From positions 34,570,410-34,634,409 of the forward strand of contig OY365811.1 in assembly GCA_959347315.1 (NCBI GenBank): a stretch of 64,000 nt of DNA, written 5' to 3'. This document shows positions 22,242 through 57,715 of this stretch, one piece after another. Within the stretch, counting starts at the first letter, position 1. Every line of letters starts with the position of its first letter. Origin of the DNA: Bimastos eiseni (Eukaryota; Annelida; Clitellata; Crassiclitellata; Lumbricidae). Position numbers and translations under genes: made by a program. The notes under the pieces are model-generated. The model did no database searches. It had not been told where the DNA came from and saw only the letters and a program-made list of their open reading frames with translations.

Positions 22242-24105
22242 ATGAATTCAGAAGTAGCCAATGATACGCTCGATCGACAGAACCAGCAGATGACAGAAAA
22301 CCTTGCAAACAAAATTTCTCGACTTAGAGACGTGTGTATTATACAGGATTTCATTTCTTTTGTATAATCTTTGAGGTCGGCTTGATGTGTGTGAAGTTAT
22401 GTTGAGCTCTCACCAGTGCCCTACAAGATATATTGCACTTGCTTCCATGTTATTGAGGAGCATTTTGATCGTACTGTTGAGGTATGCGATGCTAGTTGTC
22501 TGCATGCAAAGTGGAATTGTGTTCCAGTGTTTAGTCAGCTAGTTAGAAAAGTTCATCTAAATTTATGGTACTCCACTAGAAAATCTTCCTTTGAGCAGAT
22601 GTAATCTATGTTGCAATTGGTATATGTTAAATCGTTTTATTTCGTTAACAAAAACAACCGTGACTCTCGATTTGTCCGGCAAAAGTCTCGGATGTTGTCA
22701 TAAACATAGTATAGGTCAATGACCCAGTTCTCTTTGGCTTCATATCCCTTCCATATTAGTCCCAGATTGTATACTAATTCTGTGAGAATCCTGAATTATG
22801 ACATATTTGCATCACTTGTTGGCTATAATAATAGTAATTATGCATGGAGATTGTGCAACTGAATGACTCCATAAATGAAAGTGGAACATTTTTCGATAAT
22901 AGCAGCGATATTAGTAGAGGTTTTATGCTGTGTGTTCTTAATGAAGCTTTTGCAAACGAGTTTAGCCGATTCCATTCACCTTAGACTGGTTTGTTTTGAT
23001 TCGTTGCAGCTGGCAGTGGACATTGAGACAGAGACAAAAGATTCCAACCGATATCTCGGTCGAATGGTATGTTTCTAAAGTCGATGTAATCCTAAAAGAA
23101 TCTTAGACTACATCTTATTATTTATATAGCACCTTTCAGATGATTATTAATATAGGCGTACACTATACTATACTGTATAGTACATGAGATAGGAACCTTT
23201 GCAACACGGATTCAGAATTGTGACATTAGAGGCAATAAGATTATTATTAAAGCAATTACAGTTCTAAGTGTGACTTTATATATTGGGATTGAAGCAGAAG
23301 AGTGTAGATCAGAGGTGTCAAAGAGCCGGCCCGCGGGCCATTTCTGGCCCACCGACAATATATTTCTGGCCCACGAAGCCTTGTCTAAAGACAACACAAT
23401 TGAGAGTTAAAGGTCTAATTTTATAATTTTTAAGGTTTCATTAATTCTCTGTGATGCCTGTAATTGATAATGCATATAAGATTCACGTTTTCAAAGCCTA
23501 ATTCAATTTTTTTTAATGGCCCGTCTTAGACCCCTACCCCATTTTCCTCATACGCATTCGGCATTCTGGCCCGCCAGTTGCTCGAAAATATTCCAACTGG
23601 CCCGCCACCACAAAAGGTTTGACACCCCTGGTGTAGATGATGAGACTTGTATGCCACACCACCGCTTGTCACGTGTCATCATCAAGAGATTAAAAGAACA
23701 TGCTATAAGTACTTGTCATGAATTGTTCATAAATTAATTTCAACCTTAGCACTTGTCCTCTATCTTTAGAGGTGGCTAAGATATAATAAAAATTTCTTTG
23801 TGCTACTCTGAGCTAAGAAAACAAAACAGCTGTCATGCAAATGGATAACGTTTTTTGCCATATCTGATGTTGAAGGAAGAAGCTTGTTGTTTTAAATGCA
23901 TCATTCAGTTGTTTGAGATTTTTTGTTTTCAAAGGATGATGACTTCCACAGTACAACTGGTCTTCTGTCAGGCACAATGAACCGAATCAACTACATGGTC
24001 AGCTCCGGAAAGGGCAACCGAAAGATCATGTGCTACTTGATCATCGTTCTTGTTCTTGTATTCCTCGGTCTTTACTACTTGGTGACGTGGTTTCGAAGCT
24101 CGTGA
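22242..24105 (+). CDS. BET1L: BET1L (GS15/BET1-like) Golgi Qc-SNARE, complete
   Basis: Three coding exons (22242-22331, 23010-23066, 23935-24105) join in phase 0 to give 105 aa, against about 111 in human. Exon 1 encodes NDTLDRQNQQMTENLANKIS, exon 2 the rest of the N-terminal half of the SNARE motif (LAVDIETETKDSNRYLGRM), and exon 3 DDDFHSTTGLLSGTMNRI, a KGNRK linker and a C-terminal transmembrane anchor (CYLIIVLVLVFLGLYYLVTW) ending FRSS. This is a tail-anchored SNARE acting in intra-Golgi and endosome-to-Golgi fusion with syntaxin-5, GOS28 and Ykt6 in known systems. It is closer to BET1L than BET1 by the DxNRYL and GxxNRKxxC blocks. The start ATG follows a tttttgtag|CC acceptor, so the 5' UTR is spliced. 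Unusually, the residue at the ionic zero layer (Q in human) is Ser. Confidence 0.9.
23100..23150 (-). repeat. GCTATATAAA-tail repeat, short minus-strand copy
   Basis: Reverse complement reads CTGAAAGGTGCTATATAAAT then AATAAG. Only the core is present. It is in BET1L intron 2. Confidence 0.45.
23310..23630. mobile_element. hAT (Charlie-like) non-autonomous element with exact TSD
   Basis: It is 321 bp with ends CAGAGGTGTCAAA and TTTGACACCCCTG, the CAGGGGTGTCAAA terminus typical of hAT-Charlie relatives. Exact 8-bp duplications GTGTAGAT lie at 23302-23309 and 23631-23638. The interior has repeated TGGCCCGCC/GGCCCAC words and no transposase. It is in BET1L intron 2. Confidence 0.9.
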
Positions 24106-25855
24106 AGTCAACAGCGGATTTGCTACAACACTTGGTCTATGTAACACTCATGTCTGCTTACATCAGAGAACAGTGTGACTGGAATGACAAGAGACACAAA
24201 TTGTCTATTAATAAGAGACAGTCAGTGTGGTCTACAACATCTTCCAGTTATTAAATGTATCTGCATCAATTTTCATGATTCTTGGAAACATCCTTTAATT
24301 GGTTTGCTGTTTGACTTTGCTGTCTACTCTGCATTACTACTGCGTTTGATTGTATGTTGGACTGTGCTGTAAGAGGGTTGTGGTGTGGTATATATTTTGC
24401 CAATGTCCTATTTTTAGTAGATACATTACTCTTAAATATAATTTACTCTTTGAAACATTACCGTCTTCGATATGCTGTTGGACTGTGCCATGAACATTGT
24501 CTTTCAGCACATTGTGTTCTACAATTTATTACATTGTTGCATTACATTTGGTAGAAATAAGACAGGTATTGGGTGTAGGCCACAGTGACTGTCCTGTATG
24601 CAGACACTCCACGTCCCAGTGTCTTGGTTGTTGTAAATTGTTGAGTGTACTTATTATATACTTATTTAAACAGGCCAAAAACTGGAATTTTGGTGTTTAT
24701 TTGTGTAATTATTGTAAATTGGCAAGGAAACTATTTTTGTATTTTGTCTCAGTTTTTAAATATCTTAAAGCGGCTTGTGGCATTTGTTCAGCTTGTTTTG
24801 AGATTAATGACGACACAAGTTACTGTTGTTCCTCGTTGCTAGACAGACAAATATTAGTCATGCTAATATATGTTATGAACTTGTGCTACACTAACACGAT
24901 TACAATTATGACATGTAGTAAGTAGCTTCCATATTGATCCAACTGCATTTCCATACTTTTAAGTACATAACATTAGGCAAGATAACCAGAGATGTGTATC
25001 ACTACATTATAAAGCTTGACTTGCGCTACAGGCCGATTCAGCTGCTGCAATGACAGTGACTAGCCAATATTTTGTGACGCAGCGTAATTTTGTTTTGCAT
25101 CTGTGCAAGAAAATGCCCCGTGACGAAGGAGCGTACCTTTCTGTATTATGGTAGTTATCTGTAATGGAAGCTCCACTCTCTTGAGCTGGGCTTTGTGATA
25201 TTTCTGTTTTCATTCAAAGTTGCTTTCCTTGGTAATGGCAGGTTGTAGAGGGATCTGTGTCTATATTACAACATGTGTGATATGTAAATACAGTATTGTT
25301 GGTAAAATTGTACAATATTTAAGTAAGAGTCCTATACTGCCTACTTTGGTTCATTCGTCAAAACTAATTTTTTTAATCACAGTACTGCATCATGTGTTCG
25401 CTGGGAAATACAGTTATGAGTTCTTTCCGCATAAGAGAATTTCAGAATAAACAACAGGATGATCTGTCGAGATCATAACAAAGACATTTCAGAATCAATA
25501 CTTCAGGTGTAAATTTATCAGATTTCTAGGCATAGTCAAGTTACCTTGAATGATAAGTCTGCTGTGAAAAGAGGAAAGCACTTTTGACAAAACTAGGCAT
25601 TTATATATCGACTATTTGTCTGAAAATTGTGCTAGAGTATTGAATAACTACCAAGTGCAGTTGTAAGTCACACAATTATTTTATTTGATGTCCCCAAGAT
25701 GGGTTATACACATATTTGTGGGACTGAAGTCTTAAATGGTTTAAGGGGCCTTTATGGCAGTCATAGATATGTATCATAAATGGGCTTTATACTATAAAGA
25801 CTACAACAAGATATGAAACAGGTTTATTGACTCAAGTACTCTAAGTCAGTCAGAA
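24106..25855. other. BET1L 3' region and convergent gap to COA8
   Basis: There is no recognisable coding sequence between the BET1L stop and the COA8 stop, and the two genes converge here. It probably contains the BET1L 3' UTR. An AATAAA on the plus strand at 25446-25451 is one possible cleavage signal, but it is far from the stop. Short open frames here are AT-rich, of low complexity and lack splice support. Confidence 0.5.
25823..25828 (-). terminator. COA8: COA8 polyadenylation signal AATAAA
   Basis: On the minus strand AATAAA lies 27 bases after the COA8 stop codon (TGA at 25858-25856). It would give a very short 3' UTR. Position and canonical sequence support it; cleavage itself is not visible. 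Confidence 0.55.
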
Positions 25856-28800
25856 TCATGCTTTGTGACTTCTTTTACTGAAAAGTCCCTGAAGTTTAAC
25901 TTTAACAGCTGGCCAAAGCATTGCAATGTTTCTTCTGTACCAGTCTCTAGATAAGTAAAAACAGCAAAGTGTATAAGAGGCAACATATCACAATGATTAC
26001 AAGTCTTACAAATGCATTATGTTTTGTGTGTCTGAAGGTGATGGTCACACTACATAGTTACTTTCTGAACTACATCCACCTTGCACTTTGCAAATACCTT
26101 AATTTGTACTTGGTGTGTGCTGTGTCAACCCAAGTGTTTAGTTAACAATAATAAACGAAAATCATTATCAGTAAGTGCACAAGGTTTCAATACTAGATCT
26201 AATTACACAGCAAATAACAAGATGCATAAAATGGAATAGCTACGTTATGCTCTGCAACTCTGAGCTTTAAGTCTCATCTAAGAATTAATGAACAGGTACA
26301 ACAGGTGATGCTATCTAAATTTTGCAATTACATTTAATTGAAATACGTAAATATGTTAATTATGTAATTCCTGTTAACAACCCAGCCTACATTGGTGAAG
26401 TTACTTAAGCCTGCAACTGCTTGCACTCTGGCAGTCCCTAGCCTGGATAAAGGAGGAGGGCAATGCAAACAATCCCTGTTATCACAGTTTGCTATTAAAA
26501 AATATATCTACTGCTGGTGAAGTTATTTGTGAATCAGAGTTTAAAAATTGTAGAAACGGTTTCGCAAAAAAAGTCGACAGATACCGGTAGATGTAATGTA
26601 ATCCTTACTTGTTGTACTGACGATGAAGTTCGTAATTGTCATCGAGAAACTTCCGGTAGAATTCTGAAAGTTGGTCGTTTGTGATAGCCTCGTCTGTTTT
26701 CCCAGGACTTTGCGTCGTCAGTTCAGCCGCCTTTTTCTGTATGAAGGATTCTTTTGCCTAGCATCATCAGACCAATGTTTGTTACGTTACTCCAAAACAA
26801 TTGACTTTCATACTATGGTAGATTAGTGTTGTTTGAGTCAGAAGTATTGCCCAGTAGTTTTCTTGAAGTGGCAGTATAAAAATGTCTGGGTTCACTACAT
26901 GTATACACACAGTGATTGCAATACAGAACAGGTAAACCTTATTGGAAAGATGTTGTTGATGGGTGTGCATAGGTGCAATGGTGCATGTATGGGAATGATC
27001 GTGTAATGCCTTTTAGCAATCTCACAAAGGTGCTGCATTGCCATGTCAGAGACCTGAAAAGGTGTCTTGAAATAAGCTGAAAGCATTCATTTGTGGTTGT
27101 ACAGTTCTAATTAGAGTGAAAGATTCTTCAACAAGGAGAGTTGAATGTATGAATAGATCATCTGAATATCTTCATAACAGTATGGATACAGGGTGTAGAG
27201 TACTGGATAATCACACTGGCATGCAGAGGAAGTGAGTTTGAATCCCACTACCCTCTCAAATTGAATTGACCTTCTTTCACTAGGGGCATTGGCTAAAATT
27301 AGATGCATAACATTATGGCTGCCAACAGTTAAACTTGACTCAAGCAATAACTTGTTCATGCTGTACTTGTAATCATACTGCAGTATGTCAGTTTGAAATT
27401 AAAGAGCAGGCATCATTATAAAGAGGAGCTGTACTGGTTTCCCAATCACTTTTAGTAAGCATCCTTAAAGAAAACGCGTCAGACGTTCTCCCGACAATAC
27501 AGACCACACTACAACAGAATTGTCTTCAATTACTTAGGAAATAAAGACAGAAACGAGAAGCTTGTGGTGTAGATTGAATGGAAACCTGTTCCAGAAAGAG
27601 GGCCCAACAACTGAAGTTTCCACGCAGTGTTGCAACGAATGTGCTGTGGTAGTGTCTCTTGATATGGCTGTCTCGACGTACAGCAACATAGAGAACAATG
27701 ATGTCAAAATTTACGTGTTTACAATGAATTGCTATTGATAAAATTTGTATCTGCCCCTATTACAACTGAATCTACAAATACACTGACCATAAACTGTTAG
27801 AGGGAAAGAATTGTGGATATCTCTATTAGTTTCTGTTTGCATTGTAACATTAAGGATGTAAGACTTTCATGAAAAGCTGCATTGGGCTCCCAGTCACTAG
27901 TAGTACACTCTTGTCGTTAAAGGACTAAGTTTTATCAGCCACGTTTTGGTAGCTGTTAAGACAAGCTGTTTTGGGAACTTGTAGACCTATCATTATGTCT
28001 GTATATTCACTTCTTGTCAGAGCCATTAGATTCTTATGTGATGCAACTTGTGATTAAGTTATAAAGCTTTGACATAATTAGTCTATAAGAAGTTTCTAGA
28101 ATGATGAACCTGGATAAAGTTTCTGTTGTGTTTTGCCCAGAATTCATAATTCCAGTTTTGAGTTTCTTCTCGGAGGGTTCGAAAATGCTTCTCTGCACTC
28201 GTTTCGTCCTTTGCAATGTGAAACTTTATTGGGCACATATTGGATGCAGGATCTGGTGGGCCGATCCAGTCAGTTTTTATGTCATCTGGGATGTTCGGCC
28301 CAGGTGGCCGGATATATTTCTAAAAAGCAAAGAAATATGCAATTATTTACTTACCACTTAGAACTCCATAATCATCAAGTTCCGCTAAAGCAGTTTTCTG
28401 TTATGTCCAAAGTTCTCTCAGACTGTGATCTATTCATCTGGTTATTTATGCAGGTGTTCATTGATCCTGTTAATTGGTGGGCTATCACACTACCAGCTGC
28501 ATTGGCTCCCTGTTGAATTTAGAATCAAATTTAAGTTAGCTTGTTTGACCTACAAAACCATCATCACCAGTACACCTACCTATATTCATGCTCTACTAAC
28601 TCCTTACATTCCTCCTCGTTGCTTACGATCATCAAGTACAGGTCTTTTAGTTGAACCACGATGCAGAACAGTTATGGGCTCTCGTGAATTTCATGTCTCT
28701 GCTCCTAGGGAATGGAATCGACTGCCACTCTCTCTTCATAGCTCAAATTCACTTCCTTCCTTCAAAAAGCGACTCAAAACTCACTATTTCTCTTTGGCTT

Positions 28801-29139
28801 TCACGGATTTGGAAATCTAATTGCATCTTCTCCTGGCGACTGACTATCCGCGCCTCAGATTCATATTTAGGTGTGACCTTGTGCGCGTTACAAATTTAAT
28901 AATAATAATAAGATCTTGGTCTTTAAGCAAAACATTTTGAATAGCATATACAATTGTACATATAATTGTAAACTGAGCATTTCTTCAGCTCACTTCAGCT
29001 AATTTGTGATAGCCCACCAATTCACAGGTGCTCAGTAAATACATAATTCAAAGATTGTGTTAAGTTGGATAAACAGCACTTCGACCTTTTGCAGCTCAGG
29101 TCGTGTAGCCGATGTCATGGTCCGAGTCAAAGTGACCAT
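25856..29139 (-). CDS. COA8: COA8 (APOPT1), mitochondrial cytochrome c oxidase assembly factor 8
   Basis: Exons on the minus strand are 28110-28319, 26609-26736 and 25856-25946, plus a tentative first exon 29086-29139. Exon 2 carries the family hallmark DWIGPPDP, then PIKFHIAKDE, LREETQNWNYEFWAKHNRNF. Exon 3 encodes LSEFYRKFLDDNYELHRQYN. Exon 4 encodes DWYRRNIAMLWPAVKVKL and ends KRSHKA before TGA. All phases agree, giving about 160 aa. In known animals COA8 is imported into the mitochondrial matrix and supports complex IV assembly under oxidative stress. The donor of exon 2 (gttcat) is weak but forced by frame and homology. The first exon (MVTLTRTMTSATRPELQK) fits phase and is Thr/Arg-rich with a single acidic residue, like a presequence start. 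It is short and its donor (gtcgaa) is poor, so the true N-terminus may lie elsewhere. A LINE fragment sits in intron 1. Confidence 0.85.
27180..27310 (+). repeat. Possible tRNA-like repeat
   Basis: GGTGTAGAGTACTGGATAAT followed 35 bases on by GTGAGTTTGAATCCC resembles a tRNA A and B box pair with a B-box mismatch. No cloverleaf was worked out and no second copy is seen, so this may be chance. It lies in the COA8 intron between exons 3 and 2. Confidence 0.3.
27425..27475 (+). repeat. Dispersed repeat: TGGGTTCCCAGTCACTTTTAGTA family
   Basis: GTACTGGTTTCCCAATCACT then TTTAGTAAGCATCCTTAAAG. Related copies occur at 27878-27930 and 49735-49790. The function is unknown. Confidence 0.45.
27878..27930 (+). 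repeat. Dispersed repeat: TGGGTTCCCAGTCACTTTTAGTA family
   Basis: CTGCATTGGGCTCCCAGTCA then CTAGTAGTACACTCTTGTCG and TTAAAGG. It aligns with 49735-49790. Confidence 0.45.
28440..28916 (+). mobile_element. LINE 3' fragment, copy 2, with open C-terminal frame
   Basis: The frame reads LHWLPVEFRIKFKLACLTYK, then PPRCLRSSSTGLLVEPRCRT, VSAPREWNRLPLSL and FKKRLKTHYFSLAF. This is the stereotyped C-terminus of a CR1/Rex-type LINE reverse transcriptase. It ends with GCGCGTTACAAATTTAATAA and ATA repeats. Its 131-codon frame is intact, so this copy is younger than 11930-12155. It lies antisense in intron 1 of COA8. Confidence 0.8.
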
Positions 29140-30049
29140 TATAATCCTCAGCGCTCATGAATAAGCTGGTGCCCTGTGCTTGGCGTTCAAGTGGCGCTTC
29201 AGAAATTTGGAGATTACAATTATTACATCAACTGATGTCTTGGACATTATTACAAAGACGCTAAAGGGCCAATACCCATATATTCCCCTTTACAAAAGCT
29301 AATTAGCTAAAGTCATTAATAAGACATTTATTTTCAAGTAGGCTCATATTTATTTCTGATAAGCATCAATAAACTTGAAACAATCCAAACTTTATGTTTC
29401 TCCCAGCAAAATGCTCCTTCGTGGAATAAATAGGGAGACTTTGGATCTCATCATCCTGTTCAATGGATATTCCATTTGGATCCAGCTCTTCTCCGTTTAT
29501 CTAATCTACACTCTCCCCATCTTTTCGTTTGCACTTACAACGTTGTTGATGCGCAATGACTCCCTGTGACCTGATGTGTTTTACCGAATGGCAGCCTCAC
29601 TTCCACAACCCGAAAATTGACAAAGAGCGTAAAAGTAAACAATCCAAAAATTAAGAATGCATAATCAAAATTAGTGCTGTTAACTTGAGGTAACAATTAC
29701 TGCTAATTAAGTGGAATTAGTTTAATTAAGTGAAAGTTTTTAATAACATTACGCATTTTGATGTTTGGTATGACGTCACATTTCGATGACCCAGAGGCGC
29801 AAGTAGAGAGGTGCTGAGGAGTGCTTGAGCACCCCTCGACAAAAAGTTGACCCACACGATTTATCCAAATCTGATGAGTTTTTCTTTTTTAAGGGGAGGG
29901 TAGGGGTGATTTCAGTATGCTGTTTCACGCCTACGGCGTTTGCACTATCAGCACCCCCTACGAAAATGTTTTGGTTGCGCACCTACGGCCTTCCTCTCGT
30001 CACAAATTTGTAACCTTCTTCCCCAGGCGCGTGACGTAATTTATGGACG

Positions 30050-30410
30050 GTCCTTTACGTACTAATCCATTCTATCGAAACCTCTCCCCGTTCGCACCCG
30101 TACCGGGATCAACCCGAATCATCGAAACTCGAATCCCCGAAAACGCAGAAAATGCCAAAAAGCCCGATTCCCCAAAACAGCAATGTACTATTAAAAGACA
30201 CTGGACTGTCTCAATACAGAGCAATTCATTCACCAACCCAGCTCCTTCGTGAATTCTTTCTTCGATCCAGCTTCCATTTAAGCAAAATCTTTCTCATCAA
30301 TCTAGCTTCATTTTCGGGGATACGGCCGAAATCAGTTTCGGGGATTCGGGTTTCGGCGATTCGCTACGTACCCAACCCGGCCGTACGTAACATGCTCAGA
30401 GAAGTCTGCG
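30050..30410. repeat. GC-rich foldback-like block with CGAATCCCCGAAA words
   Basis: The left half has CTCGAATCCCCGAAAACGC and the right half TTTCGGGGATTCGGGTTTCG, so the block can fold back. Both ends carry TTACGTA/TACGTAA. No target duplication was settled. Probably a decayed DNA transposon. Confidence 0.5.
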
Positions 30411-32084
30411 TTAGATTAGAATGACTACTAAGAAAGTGAAAAGTTTATTATAAATGAATTAATTACTTGATTACTTGCTCCAGCTGAATGACATAGAAGT
30501 GTATTAAACTTTATTATCCGCGAACTTAGGCTGCAAAACATCGTTAACACGGGTTTTGTCACATTAATATTAGGAAATCCTATGGTTTATTCTACTTGTG
30601 TTAACCATGTATCTAGGTCAGAACGTCGACTGTTTAACATAATTCCTTTAGCGCTGCTCTTCATAATAAAGAATTATTTACAGACAACGTTGGTTGAATC
30701 TAAATAAAGCAACTTAAGCTATATCGCTATAAATTGTATTTAGCGAAGTATATAGCCTATCGTCTGGTTGCATGTTCAGATGATTCTGGCATGCTGTGTC
30801 AACCATTGCAACTTGCAAGATCTAAATGTGTTCAAATCCTCGTACGTGCGGCGATTCAATTATTAATGGTGCAATTCTAAGAAGATAGGCAAAACTGACA
30901 ACTATTATTACGTCCAAGGATTGTAAGGAACTGCACAAATGATTTTGGACTAATTAAGGACATACTGTTTTATATTGCTGCACACGACTCTTAATTTCGA
31001 CCTTAAGTTTTTTTTACCTCATCCATCCCCTAAAACCATCAATTATCTTCAAGACTTCAACTTATAAATATACTCATACAGCCAGCTTCAAACTGTTGGG
31101 ATCGTCTCAAGTAAAAGTTCTATCCGTTAGAAACTATCCATTAGAGCTCGAGCAATCGTAGTTTTTAAGTGTAGGCCTATTAATCCGGTTTTATAGGCAG
31201 GTTTTGTCTTTTCGTTTGCTATAGACGATCCCGAGCAGCATAATATCCTTTTCACGGCCAACACCAATTTTCATCCCACCACCACCATGGCACCTCGATT
31301 TCTTATTTCTAAAGGGGCTAGCCTATAGACCTCTTATTTTTACTTTCACCCCCATGATAAAATACTCTCGAAACATTATAATCGTTAATGGACATTAGTC
31401 ACATCATGGTAATATGTGCATTATGTGATGTCTATGATCTTGCATGTCATTTTTTACTTTTCTTAAGCTATTACCTGTTTCTGACTAGTTTTTCGTTGTA
31501 ACCAAGCTCAATAAACCATTATAATAACGACAATGATTGTTAAATCATACATTACGATTATGAACTAGAGCAGTTTCAGTTTATGGCGCATGGCTCTGAA
31601 GGGACGACCTATAAACGGCGCATACCTTCTGATGTTGGACTGCATGTGCTGTCATCGATGTTTCGTGGCAAAATAAAATTTGATGAAATTGAGGGCAGAG
31701 AGATTATCGATGCTATTCTCATCATCTTGTGACCAGAGTTACTTATTATATAGTTGTGACGAATTCATTTAACGTTGTTTTCGGCTGCTCTAAACTGAAT
31801 ACAGGTATTCGTCTATATAATGTGGTGAAGTAAAAAATTACAGCTTTTGGAACAAATTTATTTTATTCTAATAGGGTGTCAGTTTTTTTTAGATATTGCT
31901 TGATCAACGGAAACAATATTCTTAGTTTGAAAGACACTTGATAATACACAAATTGTCTTCGTAATTACAAAAGTTTTAAATACCTTTAAATTCTGAATGT
32001 GACCGAGCAGCAAGTATTAGAGGAAAGATGATATCTGTTAAATATGTCTGATTAGGCCTACATAGCACCTTAAACATTCGCTGC

Positions 32085-32365
32085 AGTTGTTAGGGCGCTT
32101 AGCTAATCGTCGAACGGGCATAGCACCCGTATCGCCGAAACTGTTTTGTAAAGTAAGACCGTATGACCGAAAATGCTGTTTGTTGCGGATCGCAGAATCC
32201 AGAATTGCCGAACGAGTATTACCGCCGGATCGCTGAAACGTTTTGTAAAGAAAAACTGAACGCTTGGTTAACACTGCTTTTAGCGACTCGGCGTATTTTG
32301 CATTCTATTCACTTAGGCGATTCGGTCGGCACTAGTTTTGAGCAGTTTCGGTGAAAGATCGCGCC
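32085..32365. repeat. CG-rich block with repeated ATCGCCGAAAC words
   Basis: CGTATCGCCGAAACTGTTTT and GGATCGCTGAAACGTTTTGT are internal near-repeats about 110 bp apart, each followed by TGTAAAG. Base composition differs from the surroundings. Probable transposon relic. Confidence 0.4.
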
Positions 32366-33351
32366 TTATCAATTCGATGTAAGACGAGCAAGGTTGGGGC
32401 CGTATATGGTTCTATATAAGAAGTCAGTACATTTTTAACATATCGAATGCTTGGTGGAACTACTGCTTGCGGGGATTCAGCTTTGTTTGCAGTTTTATTG
32501 TGTTAGTGCTTCAGCGATTTGTGTAGACCCCAGTGGTTGGTACACCTCCTAAAAATAACTGACTTTTTTTGAGAACCTTGAGAGAACTGCCACAGCACTA
32601 AGATGTTTTTCTAGACCATTCAGTAGGATAGTGGCAACCTGTGAACTGTTGTCAGTGGTTGTATTTCAAAGAACAGGGATATACTTTGCTGTTAACATTG
32701 ATTGCCTGAAATAACTATCATCAATACCCAACCGATATTTGTGTTATATTGCTTAGAAAGCCAGTCACATTTTGTGGGATTACAGCGATGATCAATTCAC
32801 TGAAACTGTGTCTATATGCTAACGTTGAAGAAACATGTTATTCGCTGAGAATAGTAGCTGAGTTTACAATACACTCATATGGTTTACTATGAAATCTGAG
32901 TATTCTTTCTAGAATGTAGCAGGACTACTATGGATGACAATCTGTACGTTTCTCATTATCTGACCAAACAGAAAGGATCTGACATTACGACTGAACTGTT
33001 AATTTTTAAAATCAAAGGCAAAGGGGTGACGAGGAAACACTTTTGGAGAGTTTACACATGTGGAGCGGGCTCCATTGGACATGGTTACAGCATAAGGGGT
33101 CAGTGTCGAACGTTATAAGTACTATCTATGGCGATTTTGAACCTGTGACCTCTCTTTTTATATACTCATGAGCAGAGGCACATTCATGTGCCACCATTAT
33201 TCAACAACATTCCTGTAACTACAGGAGTCATCAGGCCATGCCTGAAACCATCACTCTTTAGTGATTGATGTCAAATGCTGATTGTCTTTTCTGGTTTATG
33301 TTGAGTAGACCAGGCAGAGGACGTGGTCTTGTCAAATGTACATGTGCTGGA

Positions 33352-56862
<23,511 letters not shown>

Positions 56863-57550
56863 GTCGTCCTCATTCATTCTCGTCAAGATTACGTCGCCGA
56901 GTGGAAAATCTTGTTCTTCAAGTTGTGTGTCGATCATCTGTTTTATCTGTGTAATGCACCTTTTGAACTCAGATGTAATTTTCTTGTGATGATAACTTGC
57001 TGTCATGCCAACGGGGGGCACCGGGTCCTTGCAATTTTGCTTAGCAAGAGGTCTTTCAAGCTGAAATGAAACCAGTTTAACTGTAAACTGGGTTTCATTT
57101 ACCTGGACATGGAACACCGCTTATTGGTTTGTTCTGCATAAGGTGCTATAATGTGGGGTTATTTCAGATTTTATAGATCTCTGTGGATTGCTCAGATGGG
57201 CATTCAGATGGGCCCTGTTTGTATTTTGTCAGGTCTTTCTGATACGGTCCCTCACAGTTGTAGACCCATAGTTACTATACTGGCACTATATAAATTGACG
57301 AGTATAATGGTGCCTCTACTACAATGTACTTCCAATTTTGTATGTACTGTTGTTGCTTTGTTCAGGTTGAGATTTCATTTTGTGTTCTGAATCCAGATTT
57401 GTTTGATCCCAGATAAAGGGTCCACAGCATGACGTGGGCTGTCCTCAAAATGGCCAACAGTGGCACAATGCATGCACAACTGTGGTCCCAGCTAGACGTG
57501 TCTATCTGGGCTTCCATTGTAATAGTTTAGGATATCAGTTGGATTAAGTC

Positions 57551-57715
57551 AAAATTGGACAGAAAGTGGGAGTTAAGGGCCAAAATTGGACAGAAAGTGG
57601 GAGTTAAGGGCCAAAATTGGACAGAAAGTGGGAGTTAAGGGCCAAAATTGGACAGAAAGTGGGAGTTAAGGGCCAAAATTGGACAGAAAGTGGGAGTTAA
57701 GGGCCAAAATTGGAC
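57551..57715 (+). repeat. 31-bp minisatellite, five copies plus a partial
   Basis: The unit begins AAAATTGGACAGAAAGTGGG and ends AGTTAAGGGCC. Five full copies are identical and a sixth stops after ten bases. It lies about 700 bp past the choline kinase stop, perhaps in its 3' UTR. Confidence 0.95.

Larger units (their letters stand above)
29140..33351. other. Divergent gap between COA8 and choline kinase
   Basis: No host coding exon was recognised. The interval presumably contains the COA8 and choline kinase promoters and 5' UTRs. It also holds repeat blocks at 29790-29998, 30050-30410 and 32085-32365 that are GC-richer than their surroundings and rich in CGAAAC/ATTCGG words, which suggests decayed foldback transposons. 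A long open frame at 32930-33118 has no recognisable domain. Confidence 0.5.

Noticed and set aside
28425..28820. 131-codon plus-strand frame as a host gene
   Set aside because: It encodes a LINE C-terminus and lies antisense in a COA8 intron.
32930..33118. 62-codon frame as an upstream choline kinase exon
   Set aside because: No similarity to the family and no donor keeping the frame into 33352.
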